Below the pieces are notes generated by a model. That model was not told where the DNA came from and searched no databases. It saw only the letters and a program-made list of their open reading frames with translations. Positions 35,910-44,239 of a stretch of 64,000 bases of DNA are shown piece by piece. The position numbers were made by a program, and so were the translations under genes. The stretch covers positions 1,984,001-2,048,000 of the forward strand of contig OZ245029.1 in the NCBI GenBank assembly GCA_965223955.1, given 5' to 3'. This DNA is from Bin75 sp965223955. Lineage in GTDB: Bacteria > Nitrospirota > Nitrospiria > Nitrospirales > UBA8639. The number at the start of each line of letters is the position of its first letter. The stretch's first letter is position 1.

Positions 35910-36710
35910 TTACACTTCCTCGGAAACGGGACTGACAAGCGTTCCGATTCGTTCGATTTCAATGGTGACCCGGTCCCCCTTTTTGAGAAAGACCGGCGGG
36001 TTTCGTGCAAACCCGACGCCCTGTGGTGTCCCCGTCAAAATAACCGTCCCCGGCAACAACGTCGTCCCTTCGCTCAAAAAGCTGACCAGGGATGGAACGT
36101 CGAAAATCATATCCGAGGTGGTCGAATCCTGCATGGTCTCGTCATTGAGCGTGGTTTTGATCTTGAGATTGTTGGGATCCGGGATTTCGTCAGGGGTGAC
36201 CAGGCAGGGACCGAGAGGACAAAACGTATCGAAGGATTTTCCCCGGCACCATTGTTTGCCCCCGCCCTCTTTTTGCCAACGCCGGGCGCTGACGTCGTTG
36301 GCGCACGTGTAGCCCAGCACGTGATCGAGGGCCTGGTGCCGTTCGATGTTCTTCCCCGGCTTTCCAATGACCACTGCCAATTCGCATTCGTAATCGACCT
36401 GCCCAAGGGCGACTTTGGGAATGACAATGGGATCACCTGGATCATTGAGCGCATTGACAGCTTTGATGAACAACACCGGATAGTCCGGCATCTTTGCGCC
36501 CGTCTCTTCCGCGTGCCGCCGGTAATTTAAGCCCACGCAAAGAATGCTCGGAGGTTCGACAGGAGCGAGGAGCTTGTCAATCGCAACAACGTGGTCGGTG
36601 ACCTCGTACGTATCGTCCACCGTTTTCTCGATGAGTAAAGCCGACCACTCCTTTATCCACTCGCCATAGTGGACGGTACCCTCAGTGTCTTGAAACCGGA
36701 TGATTTTCAT
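35910..36710 (-). CDS. Fumarylacetoacetate hydrolase (FAH) family protein
   Basis: Metal-dependent hydrolase/decarboxylase/isomerase of the FAH superfamily, which acts on small 2-keto acids or acylpyruvates. The 266-residue product starting at the ATG at 36710 has an N-terminal beta domain, then ILCVGLNYRRHAEETG, the metal-binding EXE..D pattern in DYECELAVVIGK, and GYTCANDVSARRWQ and TVILTGTPQGVG typical of the family. The exact substrate cannot be assigned. No catabolic operon surrounds it. Confidence 0.85.
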   Translation of the reverse strand: MKIIRFQDTEGTVHYGEWIKEWSALLIEKTVDDTYEVTDHVVAIDKLLAPVEPPSILCVGLNYRRHAEETGAKMPDYPVLFIKAVNALNDPGDPIVIPKVALGQVDYECELAVVIGKPGKNIERHQALDHVLGYTCANDVSARRWQKEGGGKQWCRGKSFDTFCPLGPCLVTPDEIPDPNNLKIKTTLNDETMQDSTTSDMIFDVPSLVSFLSEGTTLLPGTVILTGTPQGVGFARNPPVFLKKGDRVTIEIERIGTLVSPVSEEV

Positions 36711-36935
36711 CAAGCCCAACGCGCCCAATCTGTCATCCTGAGCGAAGCGCTTGTCCTGAGCGAAGCGAAGGAACTATCTGCTTTTATAGGCGATTGTTGT
36801 TGCAACGACGAGATTCTTTCCTTCACTACGTTCAGGACAGGCGCCTCCGGCTCAGAATGACCACTCTGGTGTTTCCCACCCGATTGCCTTAGTGAGACAA
36901 AGTATAATGAGAAAGAGTATAATAAGACAAAATGA

Positions 36936-38006
36936 TTATATCATGCTCGCCGGAGACATTCCCCGGGCTGTATGGGTCCACCACATTTGGCACTCGGGTT
37001 GATGGTGAAGGAGGAATTGTACCGGAGATTGGCGGCCAAGGCTATGGTGGGGTAAGACGGTGTTATACGCGATCAACCAGTCGGCCAATTGTTGGTTGAA
37101 CAGGGCCACGTCGTCGAACAGCAAGTCCTCATGATAGTCCACGAACTGTTCCTGAATGGTCCGGTTGAACCGTTCTACATGGGCATTCATTTTCGGGGAA
37201 CGGGGATAGGTCCACCAGTGCGTGATGCCGCGCGCCTCCAACCGCTGCTGGAAGTGGCCCAGGAATTCCGAGCCGTTGTCGGAGAGCACGACCCGCGGGG
37301 GGCGTGGCAGCACCTGGCACAAGGCCTCCAGCGCGCGGGTCGCCTGGCGGCTGGACGCGGGGGGCGTGGCCACGGCGACCGCGAAGCGCGAGTGGGGATC
37401 GAGAAAGGGGAACAAGTAGCGGCGGAGGCCCGCCTGGAGCCGGACGACGGTATCACAGGCGAACACCTCGAGGGGCGGGGCGGAGTGGCCGCGGGGTTTC
37501 CGCGCTTTGCGCGGCCGCACGACGGGTTTAGGCTGGCCCCGCGCCGTCAAGCGGACGGGGGCGTGCCGCATCTTGTCGGGCGCACGGGCGATCAGGCGCC
37601 CAATGGTGGAGACACTGGGCAGGGCGAGGCCGTGGGCCTCACACCACGGGGCCAGCAGGACGTGGAGTTTGGCCTTCCCGAGGTTAGGGAAGGTGGTGCG
37701 CAGACGCCGGATCTCCTGGTTCAGTGCGGGCGGGCTGTGGGGCTGGCGCCGTCGGTGGGGGGCACGGGAGCGGGCGGCCAAGGCGGCGGGCTGACCGCCG
37801 GCCTGGGTCAACGTGTGTTTCCAGCGCGCGAGCGTCCGGCGGCTGACCGCATAGGCATCCTGGGTCGCCGCCGGGCCATGGGTGGCCCAGAACGTCAGAA
37901 TCTTGAGTCGGTGGTGAGCTTCGTTGGGTATCATGTCCCAACGATAGCCCAGATTGGCTACTCGATAGAACCCCCGGATCCGGTAGCCGAGATGGTGGAT
38001 GTGCAT
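36936..38006 (-). CDS. IS481-type DDE transposase
   Basis: Integrase-core transposase of 356 residues. The ATG at 38006 follows CAGGAGGAG at ideal spacing, better than the frame open to 38036. N-terminal helix-turn-helix (YAVSRRTLARWKHTLTQAGG), then DDE residues in FACDTV, VLSDNGSEF and NAHVERFNRTI. The C-terminal motif QMWWTHT is encoded within the left terminal inverted repeat, and the last about 10 residues and the stop lie outside the apparent element, so the host DNA supplies the stop codon. Confidence 0.88.
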   Translation of the reverse strand: MHIHHLGYRIRGFYRVANLGYRWDMIPNEAHHRLKILTFWATHGPAATQDAYAVSRRTLARWKHTLTQAGGQPAALAARSRAPHRRRQPHSPPALNQEIRRLRTTFPNLGKAKLHVLLAPWCEAHGLALPSVSTIGRLIARAPDKMRHAPVRLTARGQPKPVVRPRKARKPRGHSAPPLEVFACDTVVRLQAGLRRYLFPFLDPHSRFAVAVATPPASSRQATRALEALCQVLPRPPRVVLSDNGSEFLGHFQQRLEARGITHWWTYPRSPKMNAHVERFNRTIQEQFVDYHEDLLFDDVALFNQQLADWLIAYNTVLPHHSLGRQSPVQFLLHHQPECQMWWTHTARGMSPASMI

Positions 38007-38056
38007 GGTGACTCCTCCTGGGTCAAGGAGTGCCATATGTTTCTGAACCTATACAG
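36968..38056 (-). mobile_element. IS481-like insertion sequence
   Basis: About 1.09 kb, bounded by imperfect inverted repeats: left 36968-36993 (CTGTATGGGTCC...TTGGCAC) and right 38030-38056, whose complement reads CTGTATAGGTTC...ATGGCAC. A one-base gap is needed to align them. Flanks share only GGG, so no clear target duplication is visible. The element lies upstream of the Crp/Fnr gene. Confidence 0.65.
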
Positions 38057-38135
38057 GGGCAGACAAAACGTTGCACGTAAGTGCGTTGAGCACCAGTGAA
38101 GCGTACCTTCAATGCGATCCCGTGAAAGTGCGAAT

Positions 38136-38825
38136 ATGGCTGGACTCGATCTTCTGAAAACCGTTCCTCTTCTTTCCTTTCTTCCCGATGATAGCCTTGA
38201 AGACATCAAGACCCGGTTGATCGAACAGCACTATGAGAAAGGCGAGTTCATTTTTCGGGAAGGCGAAAAAGCCGAATGGTTTTATTTCCTGAAACAGGGA
38301 GCGATCAAATGTTTGAAGTACGCTCCACAAGGGAATGAACTGATTCTCAAGATCCTGCTGCCCGGGGAAATGTTTTGCTGCGAGTCGGTCACTTTTGAGG
38401 GAGATACGGTCCATCCCGGCAATGCCCAGTCCCTGGGACCAACCACCGTTCTTAAACTCAGCAGGGCGATCTATTTCGAATGTCTTCACCAGCACCCGCC
38501 CGTGACGATTCAAGTCATCAGTTATCTCGGGAACCGACTCAAGGAATCGCAAGACCTCGCCAAAAGCCTCGCTCTCGATCCGGCTGAAACCCGACTCGCT
38601 GCATTATTATTGCGGCTTGCCGGAAAACTCGGCGAGAAGGAACCTGAAGGCATTTATATCGGGATCCAACTCACCCGACAGGAGATTGCGCATATGATTG
38701 CCATCACGGAGGAGACCGCTGTTCGCATTTTGACCCGATTTAAGGAACAGAGTATCCTTCTCACCCAGCCCGGCAAGAAACTCATCATTTCCGATATGGA
38801 CGCCTTGAGGAAGCTCGCTTCTTGA
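38136..38825 (+). CDS. Crp/Fnr family transcription regulator
   Basis: Cytoplasmic DNA-binding regulator of 229 residues. The N-terminal cyclic-nucleotide-type sensor barrel (YEKGEFIFREGEKAEWFYFL, then LLPGEMFCCESV) is followed by a dimerisation helix and a winged-helix domain (about 150-229), with IQLTRQEIAHMIAITEETAV as the recognition helix-turn-helix. E-x-x-x-R in EETAVRILTRF is the residue pattern that reads TTGAT half-sites in Fnr-type proteins. Only the paired cysteines CC in the barrel stand out; there is no N-terminal Cys cluster, so an Fe-S Fnr is unlikely and a Dnr/NnrR-like haem or ligand sensor is possible. The alternative ATG at 38112 adds 8 residues. An IS481 element ends 80 bases upstream. 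Confidence 0.87.
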   Translation: MAGLDLLKTVPLLSFLPDDSLEDIKTRLIEQHYEKGEFIFREGEKAEWFYFLKQGAIKCLKYAPQGNELILKILLPGEMFCCESVTFEGDTVHPGNAQSLGPTTVLKLSRAIYFECLHQHPPVTIQVISYLGNRLKESQDLAKSLALDPAETRLAALLLRLAGKLGEKEPEGIYIGIQLTRQEIAHMIAITEETAVRILTRFKEQSILLTQPGKKLIISDMDALRKLAS

Positions 38826-38889
38826 ATCTCCCTGAAAACACTCCGAACCGGTCATTCCGAGCGTAGCGCTTGTCCTGAACGGAGTAAAG

Positions 38890-38912
38890 GAACTCTCTCT
38901 CTCTCTCTCTCG
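38890..38912. repeat. CT dinucleotide microsatellite
   Basis: About nine CT units in the short spacer after the Crp/Fnr gene, between units of the CTTCGCTCAGGATGA family. Confidence 0.6.
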
Positions 38913-38961
38913 CTCAATCACCGAACGCATGGAAAAGCAGATCCTTCGCTTCGCTCAGGAT

Positions 38962-40041
38962 GGGAATAAATGCCAAAAAGAGTTGGTTTCTATCGAGGGC
39001 AAAGATAGGCATACCATTGCAAATAGGCATTCCGATGGGGCCGTACGAGCCCGAGGTGTTGCCGATACTTGTGTTTGAGTCGGGCGAAATATCCCTCTAA
39101 GGCGTTGGTGGATTTCGGGATCACGGGATCGTCGAGATAGTGAAACATGTTTGGCAAGGCGGCGAGTAACATACTCCGGGCACGTTTGAGATCGCTGAAA
39201 ACGCGCCCTCGTTCGGCCTGGCGTGCCAGGCGCTGCCCGTACCGTGCCTCCCAGGCCTGCACCTGAGCGATGAACTGATCCCGCTCGGCCACGGTGCGGA
39301 TCGCCATGACGTGGCGAAACAAGGCGCGCAGGTGCCGGGCGTCTGGACGTTTGGGCGACTGGCGACACCAACTGAGGCCTTGCCGTTGGATGTGGACCAG
39401 ACAGCGTTGAATGACGATCGTCGGCCACACTTGGCGCAAGATCCGGAGCAAGTGCAGGTTGCCATCGACGGTCGCACTGCAAGGCGTTAACCCGTGGTGG
39501 GCCAGCGTGGTGCAAAACGGCTGCAAATGCGCAGGGCCCTCCGCCATTTCGGGGGCCGCATACACCACGGCGAAGCGGGCCGCATCCATCACCGCAAAGA
39601 CGCCTTTCCGGCGATCCAGAAAGGTGCCATCGAGGATCAGATGGCGGGCCGCCGAGAACTCGCCCGCCAGGGGAGGTGGCTGTTGCAACCAATGCGCAAT
39701 GATTCGATGAAGCGTCCGCGGGCTGTAGCCACTGTGGGCGGCCAGTTGGCGGACGGTGTAGCCCTCCATAATCCAGCGTTTGAACCATACCCGTCGCTGC
39801 TGGTAGCGGTTGGCCGGATTGCGCCATATGAAGGTGCGCGCACATTGGCGACAATGCCAGCGTTGTTTGCCTTGTCGGTTGATGCCATAGCGCTGCACCT
39901 CCTTCGAGCCACACTGCGGACAGGGCTTTTTTGCTCATCCCAGCCTCACTTTGTTGAACGCCTTCAATACAAATAGCGGTAACTTACCGTCATCCAACAA
40001 CTTTCTTCCATTATCCCCAACTCTTTTTGGCATTTATTCCC
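38962..40041 (-). mobile_element. Insertion sequence with perfect 25-bp inverted repeats
   Basis: 1,080 bp. Left end 38962-38986 and right end 40017-40041 are exact inverted repeats (GGGAATAAATGCCAAAAAG and 6 more bases). AGGAT occurs immediately outside both ends (38957-38961 and 40042-40046), a likely 5-bp target duplication; removing the element restores CTTCGCTCAGGATGACAA, a unit of a dispersed repeat family. It sits between the Crp/Fnr gene and the nirK promoter. Confidence 0.88.
38990..39938 (-). CDS. Transposase of the 1,080-bp IS, MULE/IS256-like, frameshifted N-terminus
   Basis: DDE-type transposase resembling the IS1249/MULE group (IS256 superfamily). The main frame (about 302 residues from a GTG at 39898) starts inside a zinc ribbon. 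The natural ATG at 39938 reads MSKK and then leaves frame at an A6 run; dropping one A restores MSKKPCPQCGSKEVQRYGIN, which gives a complete C-x2-C ... CRQC ribbon. After a helix-turn-helix (TVRQLAAHSGYSPRTLHRI) come the catalytic-type acidic residues in LILDGTFL, SATVDGNL and STNALEGYF. The shift could be a mutation or transcriptional slippage on the A6 tract. Confidence 0.8.
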
Positions 40042-40124
40042 AGGATGACAACCTGGGATATTTCCATCGCTTGGGGTGCAGGCGCAAGGCTGCTTGAATC
40101 ACCCCGACAAAATAGTTGCATGAG

Positions 40125-40166
40125 TTGATCCATATCAATCTTTTTCACTCGTAAAGCTGTCATAGT
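40125..40166 (+). promoter_or_regulatory. Fnr/Dnr-type box and class II promoter of nirK
   Basis: TTGAT-CCAT-ATCAA at 40125-40138 is a perfect Fnr-type palindrome. CATAGT at 40161-40166 lies about 32 bases from the palindrome centre, the spacing expected for a -10 box in a class II (-41.5) Fnr promoter. The nirK start follows about 155 bases later. The nearby Crp/Fnr gene is a candidate regulator; that link is inference. Confidence 0.65.
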
Positions 40167-40319
40167 TGTTATCCGGTGCGGAAGGATGCACCGGCAAATG
40201 TACTTGTGCCTTCGTCTTTCCGCTGTTGAAATACCCTGGAAAAAGGCAGTCATCCCGAAAGCCGGAAAGATAATCAGTAAGGCGAAATTTTTATTCATCA
40301 CGTCAAGGAGGTCTGAGTA

Positions 40320-41342
40320 ATGCAGCAGGAATTTTCTCGAAAAGCAGGGATTCGTGGCGCATGGGTTGTTGCCCTGTGCCTGGCCGGTTGTCCGGTCCTG
40401 GCATCCGCGGAAACCATCAAGGCCCAGCTCTCGACGGCGCCAAACGTTCCTCCGCCCATCACCCGTACCACGCCGGCAACGGTCGTGGTTGAGATGGAAG
40501 CGAAAGAATACGTCGGCACGATCGCAGAAGGGGTGCAATACAAATTCTGGAGTTTCAACGGCACAGTGCCCGGCCCCATGATCCGAGTGCGGGTGGGCGA
40601 TACCGTAGAAATCCATTTAACCAACAGGAAGGACAGCAGCGAAAGTCACAATATCGACTTCCATGCGGTCAACGGACCGGGTGGCGGCGCTGCGATGCTG
40701 AATACCGAACCCGGGGAGACAACCGGACTGAGCTTTAAAGCGATCAATCCCGGTCTCTACGTGTACCATTGCGCCACCGCATCGCCGTCGATTCCGGCAC
40801 ATATTGCAAACGGCATGTATGGCATGATTCTGGTGGAACCGGAGGGCGGACTTCCTCCCGTGGATAAGGAATTCTATCTCCTCCAGAGCGATTTTTACAC
40901 CAAGAAGGCCGGCGGCTTTTTCGGCGGGGGCGGCGACGTCCTGGAGTTTGACCACGCCAAAGGGTTAGCCGAGCACCCTACTTACGTCGTCTATAACGGC
41001 ATGGCCGGCTCTCTGGTCAAAAATCCCCTCACGGCAAAAGCCGGGGACCGTATCCGGATTTTCTTTGGCAATGCCGGCCCCAACCTGGTGTCTTCGTGGC
41101 ATATCATCGGCGAGATTTTTGACAAGGTATGGACGGAAGGTTCGCTCACGACTCCACCTCTGGAAAACGTGCAAACCACGCTGGTGCCGGCTGCGGGCTC
41201 TACCATCGCGGAATTTACCGTGGAAGTGCCCGGCACCTATATTTCGGTGGACCACTCGATCTTTCGCATCGAGAAAGGCGCACTGGGTCTCCTGAAGGTG
41301 GAAGGGGAAGAGAAACCCGACATCTATAAGGGGCTGCAGTAA
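40320..41342 (+). CDS. nirK: Copper nitrite reductase NirK (AniA-like)
   Basis: Periplasmic enzyme reducing nitrite to nitric oxide. A consensus AAGGAGGT lies 7 bases before the ATG; a signal peptide ends near ASA-ET (residue 30). Two cupredoxin domains carry all copper ligands: type 1 copper His110, Cys151, His161 and Met166 (YHCATASPSIPAHIANGMYG); type 2 copper His115, His150 and His312; catalytic pair Asp113 and His261. Sequence resembles Neisseria AniA, with a three-residue insertion in the type 1 loop. Length (340 aa) is normal. Expression is likely controlled by the Fnr-type box upstream. NirK of this kind is common in Nitrospira. Confidence 0.95.
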   Translation: MQQEFSRKAGIRGAWVVALCLAGCPVLASAETIKAQLSTAPNVPPPITRTTPATVVVEMEAKEYVGTIAEGVQYKFWSFNGTVPGPMIRVRVGDTVEIHLTNRKDSSESHNIDFHAVNGPGGGAAMLNTEPGETTGLSFKAINPGLYVYHCATASPSIPAHIANGMYGMILVEPEGGLPPVDKEFYLLQSDFYTKKAGGFFGGGGDVLEFDHAKGLAEHPTYVVYNGMAGSLVKNPLTAKAGDRIRIFFGNAGPNLVSSWHIIGEIFDKVWTEGSLTTPPLENVQTTLVPAAGSTIAEFTVEVPGTYISVDHSIFRIEKGALGLLKVEGEEKPDIYKGLQ

Positions 41343-41520
41343 GCCGGTCAGTCTATAGTTTCGGAAACGTTAGGGATGTCGGAATCGACTTCTAAGCAAC
41401 GAGAGGTTTGTTTTGGGGCAATGCATGACCCCTGCCCCACCCGGCCGAAACGCAACCCCCTATTGATTGAGGCGAGGGTGGCTCTCCTCCAGCCCTCGCC
41501 GGCCGGGTTCGCCAAGGTAG

Positions 41521-41546
41521 GTTGGATTAGCGTAGCGTCATCCAAC
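41521..41546. repeat. GTTGGAT/ATCCAAC hairpin, dispersed family
   Basis: Hairpin in the spacer between nirK and def, related to those at 4183-4208, 22046-22067 and 29588-29613 (stem, GCGNAGCG-like loop, stem). Placed after nirK, it could help end transcription, but there is no T-run. Confidence 0.55.
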
Positions 41547-41553
41547 AACTCCC

Positions 41554-42087
41554 TCAGCTCTTCCAAAATTGTTCATACTCGCGCAAATGCGTGAGTGTCT
41601 TCAGGTCCGGCAACCGATCCAAAAAGACCCGGCCTTGCAGATGATCCACTTCATGCTGGATCACGCGCGCGAAAAACCCTTCGGCGTCCAATTCCACGGC
41701 CTGGCCTTGACGATTGAGGCCACTGACCTTCACCCTCGTCCAACGCGGCACGAGCCCGCGTAAATCCGGCACGCTCAAGCACCCTTCCCAACCCTTTTCC
41801 GTGATCTCTGCGTGTTCCGTAATTTCCGGGTTGAGTAAAACCGTCAGCGGAACAGCCGGTTGGTTCGGATAACGCGGGTTTTCCGTCGACACTTCGATCA
41901 CGATGATCTGCTTGGATACGTGGACTTGCGGTGCGGCAATGCCCACGCCATTGGCATCCCGCATGGTTTCGACCATGTCATCAATGAGTCGCTGGATGTC
42001 CTGCGAATGCAATTCTTCCGAAGAAACCGGTTCCGTCCCTTGTCGAATTTTCGGGTGCCCCAGCCTGGTAATTTTTAATAACGACAC
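41554..42087 (-). CDS. def: Peptide deformylase
   Basis: Removes the N-formyl group from nascent proteins, using a bound metal ion. All three family motifs are present in 177 residues: GVGIAAPQV, EGCLSVP and QHEVDHLQG, supplying the Cys and two His metal ligands and catalytic Glu. The start is a GTG at 42087 with AGGAGG about 12 bases upstream. It is transcribed opposite nirK and away from the trp cluster. Confidence 0.95.
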   Translation of the reverse strand: MSLLKITRLGHPKIRQGTEPVSSEELHSQDIQRLIDDMVETMRDANGVGIAAPQVHVSKQIIVIEVSTENPRYPNQPAVPLTVLLNPEITEHAEITEKGWEGCLSVPDLRGLVPRWTRVKVSGLNRQGQAVELDAEGFFARVIQHEVDHLQGRVFLDRLPDLKTLTHLREYEQFWKS

Positions 42088-42483
42088 GATAAATTCTCCC
42101 TCCTGTCATACTCACCTCTCTACGCCGTCATACTGACCACTCCCCGCTGTCATGCTGAGCGAAGCGAAGCATCTCTCTTTCAAAACCAGATTATTCAGAA
42201 TTGTAAAGGTTCGCTCATTCACTGACAATTTATATAAGAAGCCAACGATACCCCCTATCTGTCATTCCCGACGCTTGTCCCCGACGTTCGTAATCGGGGA
42301 TCCAGTCAAGGAAAGAATCCAGTGTCTTTCTCGTCTCCCCATCTATTTGCGCGGCTCCACATGGAGCAAAAACTCCTGGGTCCCCCTCACCCCAACCCTC
42401 TCCCACGGCGGGGAGAGGGAGAAATCGTCTCTTCCGCTGCGTTTCATTGACTTGTTTTGAAGCCGCATGATACCGTGCCGATC
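42088..42483. other. Intergenic region between def and trpE
   Basis: Contains a CTGAGCGAAGCGAAG family piece (about 42153-42180), the CATTCACTGACA/CCAACGATACC block (42203-42270), a GGGGATCCAGTCAAGG unit, and a CCCTCTCCCACGGCGGGGAGAGGG hairpin-like unit (about 42396-42420). I see no trp leader peptide, T-box or TRAP-type repeats before trpE. Confidence 0.6.
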
Positions 42484-43980
42484 ATGAAAAAGCCTTGTTA
42501 TTCAATAAGTTTCGATCAATTTCGCCAATTGGCCAGGCTAGGGAACCTGGTGCCGGTGTATCGAGAAATTCTGGCGGATCGGGAAACACCGGTCAGCGCG
42601 TTTTCGAAAATCGACTCCGGCAATACGGCGTTCCTGTTTGAAAGTATTGAAGGCGGCGAGAACTGGGCGCGGTATTCCTTTTTGGGCAGCAGTGCCACGC
42701 AAGTGCTGTGGGAAGAAGACGGCAACCTCCGTGTCAAAAAAGGTCGAAAAACGGAAACGCGTCCTTTAGGGCACAATCCTTTGACCCATATCCGGACCAT
42801 ACTGGACGAGTTTCAGCCTGTGCAGGTACCCGACCTCCCTCGTTTTGTCGGGGGAGCCGTTGGCTATCTGGGGTATGACGTGGTGCGATTTTTCGAACCG
42901 ATTCCCGGGTATCCCAAGGATTCCGCCCACTTACCCCTGCTTGCCTTCTTCGTCACGGATACGCTTTTGATTTTTGATAACGTGCGGCATACGATCAAAG
43001 TCGTAGCCAATGCGCATATTGCGTCTTCCACGAAATCAGACATCAGAGCCGCATACGTGGATGCCACGGCCAGAATTGAAAAAATGATTGCAAAGCTCAA
43101 GACCCCCCTGCGGCACCATTCTGTCTCAGCACGCCGTCACGTTCCGCGCTTCACCTCCAATATGACCCAAGCCAACTTTGAAAAAATGGTCCTGCGGACC
43201 AAAGAATATATTCAGGCCGGCGATATTGTGCAGACCGTCGTCTCCCAACGTTGGCAGACCAGGATTCACACGTCCCCCCTGGAAATCTATCGCGCGTTAC
43301 GGGTGATCAATCCTTCACCGTACATGTTCTATCTCCGGGTCGCGGGAGTCGAATTGGTCGGATCCTCACCGGAAATCCTGGTCCGATGCGAAGAAGACCA
43401 GGTTGTCGTCCGGCCGATCGCGGGTACGCGAAAGCGCGGGGCCACGGTTGCGGAGGATCAGGCGTTGGCCGAAGAATTGTTAGCCGATACAAAGGAACGC
43501 GCCGAACACGTCATGCTGGTCGATCTGGGACGGAACGACGTTGGACGCGTGGCTCGAACGGGCACGGTCTCGCTTGATCCGTTCATGAAAATCGAACGAT
43601 ACTCTCACGTCATGCACATTGTCTCGCAAGTGACGGGCACGTTGAATCCGGGACAGGACGCGTATGACGTCATGAAGGCGTGCTTCCCGGCCGGCACGGT
43701 CTCGGGTGCGTCGAAGATTCGAGCCATGCAGATCATCGAAGAACTCGAACCCACGCAACGAGGACCCTATGCCGGCGCCGTTGGCTATTTCAGTTTCTCG
43801 GGCAATATGGATACCTGTATTAATATTCGAACCATTGTCATTCAAGGCCGGGACGCCTTTATTCAAGCCGGCGCGGGGATCGTCGCCGATTCAGATCCAA
43901 CTAAAGAATACGAAGAGACGTGCAACAAGGCCCGCGCCATGATGCGAAGCATTGAAATGGCCGAAGAGGGATTGGAATAA
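42484..43980 (+). CDS. trpE: Anthranilate synthase component I
   Basis: Converts chorismate to anthranilate with ammonia from TrpG, the first committed step of tryptophan synthesis. The 498-residue protein carries the N-terminal regulatory half (ALLFES-type FLFESIEGGENWARYSFLG, the usual feedback-binding region) and the chorismate-binding half (VVRPIAGTRKRGAT, AYDVMKACFPAGTVSGASK, GAVGYFSFSGNMD). I chose the ATG at 42484; a TTG at 42457 adds 9 residues. Neither has a strong ribosome site. First gene of the trp cluster; separated from trpG by a palindromic element. Confidence 0.95.
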   Translation: MKKPCYSISFDQFRQLARLGNLVPVYREILADRETPVSAFSKIDSGNTAFLFESIEGGENWARYSFLGSSATQVLWEEDGNLRVKKGRKTETRPLGHNPLTHIRTILDEFQPVQVPDLPRFVGGAVGYLGYDVVRFFEPIPGYPKDSAHLPLLAFFVTDTLLIFDNVRHTIKVVANAHIASSTKSDIRAAYVDATARIEKMIAKLKTPLRHHSVSARRHVPRFTSNMTQANFEKMVLRTKEYIQAGDIVQTVVSQRWQTRIHTSPLEIYRALRVINPSPYMFYLRVAGVELVGSSPEILVRCEEDQVVVRPIAGTRKRGATVAEDQALAEELLADTKERAEHVMLVDLGRNDVGRVARTGTVSLDPFMKIERYSHVMHIVSQVTGTLNPGQDAYDVMKACFPAGTVSGASKIRAMQIIEELEPTQRGPYAGAVGYFSFSGNMDTCINIRTIVIQGRDAFIQAGAGIVADSDPTKEYEETCNKARAMMRSIEMAEEGLE

Positions 43981-44002
43981 TAACGAGGAACCGATCCTCA
44001 GA

Positions 44003-44150
44003 CTCTACCTCCCCTATCCCCTCCTTATCCTTCGGCTACGCTCAGGACAGGCAAAGGAGGGGAATCAAGACGGAATGACTGGTGTTCCCTCCCCTTTGTA
44101 AGGGAAGGGTGAGCTAGGCATGCCCCCGCGAAAGCGGGGGTGGGGTAGAG
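44003..44150. repeat. Full-size CTCTACC palindromic element, trpE-trpG spacer
   Basis: 148 bp. Ends CTCTACC...GGGGTAGAG form an inverted repeat. Inside are a CCCCTCC...GGAGGGG arm pair enclosing a TCCTTCGGCTACGCTCAGGA unit, CCCTCCCCTTTGTAAGGG, TGAGCTAGGCATG and the CCCCCGCGAAAGCGGGGG hairpin. No transposase is present: it looks like a MITE- or REP-type element. Confidence 0.85.
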
Positions 44151-44239
44151 GGAGCGAAGTAGAGTTGAATGCACGTGGACCACAGGCAACGAAACCAACC
44201 AGATGGTTCTTTCTTTGATACTTTGCTTAGGGTGATCGT

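Noticed and set aside
42088..42483. Possible trp attenuator or leader peptide before trpE
   Set aside because: No short frame with tandem Trp codons and no antiterminator-terminator pair with a T-run found; hairpins there belong to dispersed repeats.
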